From assembly GCA_964353255.1 (NCBI GenBank), contig CAYGVJ010000161.1, positions 1-11,413 on the forward strand: 11,413 bases of DNA, written 5' to 3'. Source of the DNA: VFZS01 sp964353255. GTDB lineage: Bacteria > Acidobacteriota > Terriglobia > Bryobacterales > Bryobacteraceae. Below, one piece after another: positions 6,447 to 11,413 of the stretch. Numbering within the stretch: position 1 is the first letter of the stretch; the number at the start of each line of letters is the position of its first letter. The position numbers and the translations under genes were made by a program. The notes beneath the pieces were generated by a model. It had not been told where the DNA came from. It did no database searches and was given only the letters and a program-made list of their open reading frames with translations.

Positions 6447-8000
6447 CTACTTCTGCTGGCCCGGTTTCGGCAGGGCCGCCTGGAGGCCCTTCTCGGCGGC
6501 CGCCCGGGCCGCGGCCGAGCCTCCCTCAACCGCCAGCGCCGCCTGGTAGTGGCGGAGCGCCTCCTGACGCTCCCCAGCCGCGTCCGCCAGACGGCCCAGG
6601 TAGACGTGCGCCCAGGCCTTCACCAGCGGCTCGGGCGAGCACTCCAGCGCCTTCTGGAACAACTTCTCCGCGGTCTCCGGATCTTTCTGCCGCGCCGCGA
6701 TCCGCGCCAGGCCGTAGTAGGCCGCGGCGTGTATGGGTTTCTCGGTCGTCGGCTCCAGCAGGCTGCGCCAGGCCCGGCTGGCTTGCTCCAGATCGCCATT
6801 GGCGTAATGGTCTTCGGCTTCCTCCAGGATCTTCCGCGGGCCGGTGGCATCGGCCTTCGGCGCCGGCGCAGGTTTGGCCTTTCGGACCGCGCGCTCGGAG
6901 GCGAACTCGACCTTCTCCAGCCGCTGCTCCTCCTTCTTCAGGCTGATTCCGTCGGCCAGCTCGCCGACGTAGAAGCGCATCGCCTGTTCCTGCTTCTCGT
7001 AAGCCGGCAGGGCCTCGGCGAAATACGGCGCCAGAACGAAGCCCTCGCGCAGGGCCTGCTGGACCAGTTCCGGGTTGCGGGCCAGCCGGCTCTCGATGGC
7101 CTTGATCAGGGATTCGGCGACCAGCAGCAGGAAGTCGGTCCTGTAATGCTCCTCCAGCAGCGGAGAGCCCAGCGCGTAGTCCAGCAGCGCCTTCTTCTTG
7201 TTGAATTGCTCGGAGTACCTGCCGACCATCGCATCCAGCAGGTAGTGCAGGTAGACATGGCGGATGTCGCCGGCCTGCGGCTCGCTCGAGGGAGTCAGGA
7301 CGACGTAGTAGTCGTTGGCATAGTTGCGCGTGTGGATCTGGTTGGGCGCGCCCAGCAGATCCACGTATATCTGGAAGCGGCGCCCCAGCACGCTGGCGCT
7401 GGAACTCCGCAAGTAGGCGTTCACTTCGAGCAGCGCGTGCGCGGCCGGCTGCTGATAACGCGTCAGGGCCTGCTCAATGGCCGGCTGCGCCTGCCGCCAC
7501 AGCCCTTCCAGATCTGCTTCCTTCCAGAGACGCCGCATCAGGGCGTCGAAGCCTTCCAGCGGCTGCACGTCGGGCGGAAGCTGGTATGTCAGGAAGCGGT
7601 ACTTAAAGTTCGGAGGGCCGTCCACGCTGAGGGCGAAGGAAACGTACTGGCTGAGTTCGGCGGAGGGGTCCTTCTGGCGATGCCGCGCAAAGAAACTCTT
7701 GATTTCCTCCAGGCTAGGGACGTGCCGCGCCGCGAGCTCCCGGCGCACCGTCTCGCGCAGCGGGTGGTTGGCGGGCGAACTCAGATCGGCGTCGTAGCCG
7801 GCGGCGTTAATGGCCGCTAGCACGGCGAACAGCGCCGGGCTGGCGTCAAGCTGGTTCGGCTCGGCCGCGCGAACCGCGCCGCTGCCCAGCAGCAGGAGTG
7901 CGAAAAACCGGGACAGTACACCATTTTTCCGCGAAGCTCTTCCGATGCCGGCATGCCGCTCCGCCCTCACGAAAAATGGTGTACTGTCCCGGTTTTTCAA
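6447..8000 (-). CDS. Exported TPR-containing protein with uncharacterised N-terminal domain; start region lies in an inverted repeat
   Basis: 517 aa if read from the TTG at 8000; 507 aa from the GTG at 7970. There is no in-frame ATG near the start. A hydrophobic signal segment (FFALLLLGSGAV, residues 32-43, cleavage near 45) is preceded by a 31-residue hydrophilic stretch, unusually long. Residues 1-33 are encoded entirely by the inverted-repeat element at 7902-7998. Residues about 46-370 are helical and match nothing I can name; a YYVVLTPSSEPQAGDIRHVYLHYLLD-like segment (231-256) carries HVYLH, reminiscent of but not equal to a zinc-protease HExxH. An Ala/Pro/Lys linker (374-390) leads to about three TPR motifs (391-505: EDHYANGDLEQASRAWRSLL, AAAYYGLARIAARQKDPETA, AWAHVYLGRLADAAGERQEA). 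It lies between the DUF302 gene and the second TPR gene, same strand. The function is unknown; the reading frame is secure, the start is not. Confidence 0.8.
   Translation of the reverse strand: MKNRDSTPFFVRAERHAGIGRASRKNGVLSRFFALLLLGSGAVRAAEPNQLDASPALFAVLAAINAAGYDADLSSPANHPLRETVRRELAARHVPSLEEIKSFFARHRQKDPSAELSQYVSFALSVDGPPNFKYRFLTYQLPPDVQPLEGFDALMRRLWKEADLEGLWRQAQPAIEQALTRYQQPAAHALLEVNAYLRSSSASVLGRRFQIYVDLLGAPNQIHTRNYANDYYVVLTPSSEPQAGDIRHVYLHYLLDAMVGRYSEQFNKKKALLDYALGSPLLEEHYRTDFLLLVAESLIKAIESRLARNPELVQQALREGFVLAPYFAEALPAYEKQEQAMRFYVGELADGISLKKEEQRLEKVEFASERAVRKAKPAPAPKADATGPRKILEEAEDHYANGDLEQASRAWRSLLEPTTEKPIHAAAYYGLARIAARQKDPETAEKLFQKALECSPEPLVKAWAHVYLGRLADAAGERQEALRHYQAALAVEGGSAAARAAAEKGLQAALPKPGQQK
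7902..7998. repeat. 97-bp inverted-repeat element with 28-bp perfect arms
   Basis: The left arm (7902-7929) and right arm (7971-7998) are exact reverse complements over all 28 bases. They begin GAAAAACCGGGACAGTACAC and end CCATTTTTC. The spacer of 41 bp (7930-7970) includes the 10-bp palindrome ATGCCGGCAT (7945-7954), at the element's centre. The complementarity stops at both arm ends and no obvious direct duplication flanks the element. The form suggests a small non-coding palindromic repeat of REP or MITE type. I recall GGGACAG-type dispersed repeats in other genomes, but copy number here cannot be seen because only one copy lies in the window. It overlaps the start of the 517-aa TPR gene. 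Confidence 0.85.
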
Positions 8001-8018
8001 CCTACTAGTGTAGCCGAC

Positions 8019-8399
8019 CTACGCCGCTTCCTTCATCATCGCCACGATGACCTCTTCCACCTCGCGCGCCACGGGCTCCAGCTCCGCGCTCCCGAACATC
8101 GCCAGCATAGCGGTGGGCAGGATGGTGGCGAGCCGATAAACGTCGCCCGCCCGGTAAACCGAGATGCGGCAGGGCAGGGCCGTCGAGATCGCCCCGTTGG
8201 CCTCCAGCACCTTCTTGGCCTGGTGCGGGTTGCAGACTTCGAAGATGAGGCACTCGCCCTCGAAATCCACGCCCTTCTTCTTCATGGTCTCCTTGATGTT
8301 GTGGACGGCCATGACTCCGAAGCCGTGCCGGGCGGCGGCGGCCTCCAATCCCGCAGCGATCTGATCGAGCGGCTTGCCTGAGGCGACTTCAAACAGCAT
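8019..8399 (-). CDS. DUF302 domain protein
   Basis: 126 aa, a single-domain DUF302 protein: HGFGVMAVHNIKETMKKKG (about residues 25-43) followed by ECLIFEVCNPHQAKKVLEANG and STALPCRISVYRAGDVYRLATILP, where the CNP and LPCR segments are the family hallmark. The C-terminal helix (about 105-126) is acidic. No signal peptide or membrane segment is seen, so it is probably cytosolic. The biochemical role of the family is not established. ATG at 8399 is supported by GGGGG about 7 nt upstream. It diverges from glgA across a 69-bp gap and leads the same-strand run of TPR genes, rnc and rlmH, although the inverted-repeat element separates it from them. Confidence 0.92.
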   Translation of the reverse strand: MLFEVASGKPLDQIAAGLEAAAARHGFGVMAVHNIKETMKKKGVDFEGECLIFEVCNPHQAKKVLEANGAISTALPCRISVYRAGDVYRLATILPTAMLAMFGSAELEPVAREVEEVIVAMMKEAA

Positions 8400-8468
8400 G
8401 TTGTACCCCCTGGGTTCAGGATGCCACGGCCCGGCGGAGGTGACACGATCGGGCTAATATGGAAGTGC

Positions 8469-9887
8469 ATGACCAGCGTGTTAATGGTGGCTTCCGAGGC
8501 CACTCCCTTTGCCAAGGTCGGTGGACTGGCCGACATGGTGGGCGCCTTGGCGTCGGCGCTGTGCGCCCGGGGCGAGGAAGTGGCCGTGGTGATGCCGCGG
8601 TATCGAGGCGTCTCTCTGGAGGGCGCCGAATGCGTCCGCGAGCGCCTGGCGGTGTGGCTGGCTCCGGGAACCTTCTATGACGCCAGTCTCTGGCGCGTCA
8701 TGGAGGGCCAGGTGCCCTACTATTTCGTGGAGTGCCCGCCGCTCTACGACCGTGACGGCATATATGGCGACCCCGCCGACTACCCGGACAATCACCTCCG
8801 CTTTGCCGTCCTTTGCCAGGCGGCGTTGGGGGTGGTCCGCTACGTCTTCCGGCCCCAGGTGTTGCATTGCCACGACTGGCAAGCGGCTTTGCTGCCCATA
8901 TATGTCCGGACCCGGCTGTACGGGGACCCCACCTTCCTGGGCTTGAAAACGCTGCTGACCATCCACAACCTGGGCTACCAGGGCATTTACCGGCGGGACA
9001 TTCTGTCCCAGATCGGCCTGGAGCAGACCCTCTTTCACCCGGACGCCCTGGAGTTCTTCGGGCAAGTCAACCTGCTGAAGGGCGCGGTTCGCTACAGCGA
9101 TGCGCTCAACACGGTGAGCCCCACCTACGTCCGCGAGATCCAGACTCCCGAGCTGGGCTTCGGTTTGAACAGCCTGCTCGCGTCCCGCAGCGACGTGCTC
9201 AGCGGCATCCTGAACGGCGCGGATTACGCGCTGTGGAATCCGGAGACCGACCCTCACCTGGCGGCCAACTACTCGGCGGCGGACTTGAGCGGAAAGCGGC
9301 GGTGCAAAGCCGACCTGCTGGGCGAACTCGGGTTGCCCTCGGACAATCTGGACCGGCCGCTGGTGGGAATGGTCTCGCGCCTGGACAGCCAGAAGGGGTT
9401 TGACCTCCTCGGGCAGGCGGCCCCGGAACTGGCCGCCGAGGATCTGTGCCTGGCGGTCCTGGTCACCGCCGGCCCTCGTTACGAGGGGTTCCTCCGGGAT
9501 TGGGCGGCGGCTCATCCGGACAAGATCGCGGTGCGCATCGCCTTCGACGAGCGCCTCGCCCACAAGATCCAGGCAGGCGCGGACATGCTGCTGGTGCCCA
9601 GCCGGTATGAGCCTTGCGGGCTGGGCCAGATCTACGCCCTGCGCTACGGCACCGTCCCGGTGGTGCGCGCCACCGGCGGGCTGGAGGATACGGTGGACGA
9701 GAGCACCGGCTTCAAGTTCGCGGACTACACCGGGGCGGCCTTGCTGGGCGCGCTGCGCGCAGCGCTGGCGGCCTTCCGGGATCCCGAGCAGTGGCGGGCC
9801 AGAATGCTGCGGGGGATGGCCAAGGATTTCTCCTGGGAGGATTCGGCGGCCCAGTACGCGGCCCTGTACCGGCGCTTGGCGGCCTGA
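8469..9887 (+). CDS. glgA: Glycogen synthase (ADP-glucose type, GT5)
   Basis: 472 aa, close to E. coli GlgA (477). It transfers glucose from ADP-glucose to the non-reducing end of alpha-1,4-glucan in the cytosol. It has the GT-B fold with the N-terminal KVGGLADMVGAL (16-27), the HDWQA segment (135-139), NTVSPTY (214-220) and, in the C-terminal domain, SRLDSQKGFD (303-312) and PSRYEPCGLGQ (377-387). The catalytic and nucleotide-binding residues known from E. coli (K15, R300, K305, E377) correspond to K16, R304, K309 and E381 here, so activity is expected. ATG at 8469 gives the canonical MxSVLMVASE N-terminus; GGAAG lies only 3 nt upstream, a tight Shine-Dalgarno, and an open extension to 8421 has no homology. 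No other glg gene is in the window. It diverges from the DUF302 gene. Confidence 0.96.
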   Translation: MTSVLMVASEATPFAKVGGLADMVGALASALCARGEEVAVVMPRYRGVSLEGAECVRERLAVWLAPGTFYDASLWRVMEGQVPYYFVECPPLYDRDGIYGDPADYPDNHLRFAVLCQAALGVVRYVFRPQVLHCHDWQAALLPIYVRTRLYGDPTFLGLKTLLTIHNLGYQGIYRRDILSQIGLEQTLFHPDALEFFGQVNLLKGAVRYSDALNTVSPTYVREIQTPELGFGLNSLLASRSDVLSGILNGADYALWNPETDPHLAANYSAADLSGKRRCKADLLGELGLPSDNLDRPLVGMVSRLDSQKGFDLLGQAAPELAAEDLCLAVLVTAGPRYEGFLRDWAAAHPDKIAVRIAFDERLAHKIQAGADMLLVPSRYEPCGLGQIYALRYGTVPVVRATGGLEDTVDESTGFKFADYTGAALLGALRAALAAFRDPEQWRARMLRGMAKDFSWEDSAAQYAALYRRLAA

Positions 9888-9905
9888 ATCCTGCCGCGCC
9901 TTTTT
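9871..9905 (+). terminator. Intrinsic terminator after glgA
   Basis: GGCGC (9871-9875), a TT bulge and GGC (9878-9880) pair with GCC (9893-9895) and GCGCC (9896-9900), giving an 8-bp GC stem followed directly by TTTTT (9901-9905). The stem starts inside the last codons of glgA. The structure implies that trxA, beginning at 9939, has its own promoter or depends on read-through. Confidence 0.6.
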
Positions 9906-9938
9906 GCATCATAGAGACTTGGAGGTTTGATCCCAAAC

Positions 9939-10292
9939 ATGGCCGGCGCAAACACGCAGACTTTTTCCGATGCCACGTTCGACGCGGACGTCTTGAGGTC
10001 CGAGCTCCCGGTGCTGGTGGATTTCTGGGCCGAGTGGTGCGGCCCCTGCAAGATGATGGCTCCCACGGTGGACGCCATCGCCGACGAGTTTGCCGGCGCT
10101 CTCAAAGTCGGGAAGCTGAACGTGGACAGCAACATGGGCGTCGCCGCGCGCTACGGCATTCGCGGCATTCCGACCTTGCTGCTCTTCAAGGAGGGCCGGG
10201 TGGTCGAGCAGCGCGTCGGGCTGCTGCCGCGGGCGGAAGTCCTCCGCATGGTGCAGCCGCACCTGGCCTCGCCGGCAGAGTCCCAAAGCTGA
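9939..10292 (+). CDS. trxA: Thioredoxin
   Basis: 117 aa, somewhat longer than E. coli Trx1 (109). A cytosolic dithiol reductase with the standard fold: VLVDFWAEWCGPCKMMAP (25-42) holds the redox motif WCGPC (33-37), and GIRGIPTLLLFKEG includes the cis-proline at residue 78. Asp28 matches the buried aspartate (D26 of E. coli). The N-terminal and C-terminal extensions are short and polar, and there is no signal peptide. ATG at 9939 is chosen because it begins the family-like N-terminus; GGAGG at 9921-9925 is 13 nt upstream, rather far, while the in-frame TTG at 9927 would be too close to it. The gene stands alone after the glgA terminator. Clear family; the specific electron-transfer partners are not deducible. 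Confidence 0.96.
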   Translation: MAGANTQTFSDATFDADVLRSELPVLVDFWAEWCGPCKMMAPTVDAIADEFAGALKVGKLNVDSNMGVAARYGIRGIPTLLLFKEGRVVEQRVGLLPRAEVLRMVQPHLASPAESQS

Positions 10293-10357
10293 CTCTTCGG
10301 CTTCCCCGCGACCCTTAGCGCTAACCCGCTGGGCTCTGGTGCTCTGCGCTTCCCTTG

Positions 10358-10366
10358 TGCTATGAT
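10358..10366 (+). promoter_or_regulatory. Candidate extended -10 promoter for the TonB-dependent receptor gene
   Basis: TGCTATGAT is a TGN-extended -10 element with TATGAT matching 5 of 6 consensus bases. No good -35 lies 16-18 nt upstream, which is tolerated for extended -10 promoters. Initiation near 10373 would leave a leader of about 26 nt containing the Shine-Dalgarno region before the ATG at 10399. A 10-bp palindrome TTAGCGCTAA (10315-10324) lies upstream and could be an operator, but this is speculative. Confidence 0.4.
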
Positions 10367-10398
10367 TCGGCTGTTTGGCATTCGCAAGGGGGTAGGTC

Positions 10399-11413
10399 AT
10401 GATCAATCGTCTACGGCTGGCGGTCGGCCTGATCGCCGCGTTCGTTCTTCTCCCACTGGCTGCCCAGGATCCGCGCGGCACCATCCTGGGCCGCGTCACC
10501 GATCCCAGCGGGGCGGTGATTCCCAGCGCCGACGTGCGCGTCACCAACGTGGCCACCGGCGTGGTCGCCGCCGCCAAGACTAACGGTGCCGGCAACTTCG
10601 TCCTGCCTTACCTGCTGTCTGGCACCTACACGATGACGGTCGAGCTGACCGGCTTCCGCAAGTTCGTCCGCGAGGGCGTTCAGGTGCGCGTCAGCGACAC
10701 CGTGGAGGTCAACCCGCAGCTTCAGGTGGGCAACATCGCCGAGTCGGTGGAAGTGACGGCCCAGACGCCGCTGCTCCAGACCGCTGAGGCTTCGCTCGGC
10801 CAGGTGGTGGACGAGCGCCGGATCGCCGAACTGCCGCTGTTCGCTGGAAACGCCATGGACTTGGTGCACCTGGCGCCGGGCACCGTGAACGGGACCGACA
10901 TGCGGCTCCGCAAGGCGCCCTTCAACAACGCCCCGTCGCAGTTCTCCACCGACGGCAGCGGCAACTACGGCAACGCCTTCACTATCGACGGCGTGGCCAA
11001 CGTGTACTCCGACGGCACCAGCCCGCGCGTGGCCTTCTCCCCGCCTACCGCCTCGCTCGCTGAGTTCAAGGTGCAAACCTCCTCCTTCGACGCCTCGATC
11101 GGCGGCACCCTCGGTTCGCTGGTCAACGTCAGCACCAAGGGCGGCGCCAACACGCTCCACGGCCAGGCCTGGTGGTGGTTGCGCCACTCCTCCTTCGACA
11201 CGCCCACCATCTTCCAGAACCGCTCCGGGTTGAAGCTGCCGGTCTACCGGGACAACCGGTACGGTCTTTCGGGCGGCGGCCCGGTCTTTCTGCCGAAGCT
11301 CTACAACGGCAAGAACAGGACCTTCTGGTTCTTCACCTGGGAGGCCAACAAGTTCGGCGACCCCAACGTCGGGGGCTCGATGACCTCGACGGTGCCGCGC
11401 GCGGCCTGGCGCA
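10399..11413 (+). CDS. TonB-dependent receptor, Oar-like, with N-terminal carboxypeptidase-regulatory domain; 3'-truncated by the window edge
   Basis: The frame is open from ATG 10399 to the end (338 codons, no stop), so it is the N-terminal part of a protein that in this family usually exceeds 1000 aa. It starts with a signal peptide (MINRLRLAVGLIAAFVLLPLAAQ, cleavage near 22). Residues about 26-110 form a carboxypeptidase-regulatory/CnaB-like beta-sandwich (GTILGRVTDPSGAVIPSADV, then LPYLLSGTYTMTVELTGFRK). The plug domain follows, from about 112 (AESVEVTAQTPLLQT, VVDERRIAELPL) to about 250 (EFKVQTSSFDASIGGTLGS, VNVSTKGGANTLHGQ), and barrel strands begin near GLSGGGPVFLPKLYNGKNRTFWFFTWE. It is an outer-membrane transporter or secretion-type barrel. 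Such paralogues are abundant in Solibacter-type Acidobacteria; the substrate is unknown. A G-rich AAGGGGGTAGG lies a few bases upstream of the ATG as Shine-Dalgarno. Confidence 0.93.
   Translation, partial: MINRLRLAVGLIAAFVLLPLAAQDPRGTILGRVTDPSGAVIPSADVRVTNVATGVVAAAKTNGAGNFVLPYLLSGTYTMTVELTGFRKFVREGVQVRVSDTVEVNPQLQVGNIAESVEVTAQTPLLQTAEASLGQVVDERRIAELPLFAGNAMDLVHLAPGTVNGTDMRLRKAPFNNAPSQFSTDGSGNYGNAFTIDGVANVYSDGTSPRVAFSPPTASLAEFKVQTSSFDASIGGTLGSLVNVSTKGGANTLHGQAWWWLRHSSFDTPTIFQNRSGLKLPVYRDNRYGLSGGGPVFLPKLYNGKNRTFWFFTWEANKFGDPNVGGSMTSTVPRAAWR

Noticed and set aside
6069..7820. 583-aa open frame on the plus strand across both TPR genes
   Set aside because: It runs through a start region, a leader palindrome and another gene in antisense and is Arg/Gln/Leu-rich low-complexity; the TPR genes explain the region.
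8440..8460. GTGACA and TAATAT as a glgA promoter
   Set aside because: The spacer is only 9 nt, too short for a sigma70 -35/-10 pair.
8481..9563. 360-aa minus-strand frame opposite glgA
   Set aside because: Shadow of glgA, which has complete catalytic motifs and normal length.
10411..11187. 258-aa minus-strand frame opposite the TonB-dependent receptor
   Set aside because: Shadow: the plus strand is open without a stop from 10399 to the end and encodes a recognisable signal peptide, regulatory domain and plug.

Overview
The window is GC-rich, densely coded DNA, most consistent with an acidobacterium of the Bryobacter/Solibacter type. The main reasons are the large Oar-like TonB-dependent receptor with an N-terminal carboxypeptidase-regulatory domain at the right end, a secreted ADP-ribosylglycohydrolase with a C-terminal beta-sandwich module, and several Pro/Ala-rich TPR proteins. 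This assignment is inference from gene content; there is no rRNA or marker tree in the window.

Layout. (1) 1-661 (+): the C-terminal half of a GlpT/UhpT-type organophosphate antiporter, cut by the window edge. (2) 685-761 (-): tRNA-Arg(UCG). (3) 805-3231 (-): a secreted ADP-ribosylglycohydrolase and, 12 nt upstream of it, a TIGR01777/YfcH-type SDR oxidoreductase. (4) 3272-4273 (+): an orphan sugar-type substrate-binding lipoprotein, divergent from the SDR gene across a 40-bp spacer with a recognisable promoter. (5) 4309-8399 (-): a compact same-strand run, in transcription order DUF302 protein, a 517-aa TPR protein, a 293-aa TPR protein, rnc (RNase III) and rlmH (23S rRNA pseudouridine methyltransferase). 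(6) 8469-10292 (+): glgA (glycogen synthase), an intrinsic terminator, then trxA (thioredoxin). (7) 10399 to the end (+): the start of the TonB-dependent receptor, which continues beyond the window.

How the genes relate. rnc and rlmH both act on rRNA and lie 29 nt apart, so shared expression is plausible. The two TPR proteins are exported and have no assigned role. glgA makes glycogen and trxA is a general reductant; the terminator suggests they are separate units. Most of this is housekeeping and envelope content. I see no defence island, CRISPR array, prophage or biosynthetic cluster.

The most unusual structure is a 97-bp element at 7902-7998. It has two perfect 28-bp inverted arms around a 41-bp spacer. 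It lies exactly over the 5' end of the 517-aa TPR gene, so that the repeat encodes the first 33 residues, including the start of the hydrophobic signal segment. Other points worth a second look are a His-to-Pro change in the C-terminal signature of RlmH, two mutually exclusive hairpins filling the rnc-rlmH spacer, a 43-nt interrupted palindrome in the leader of the second TPR gene, and helically phased CTGGCA repeats at the promoter of the orphan binding protein.
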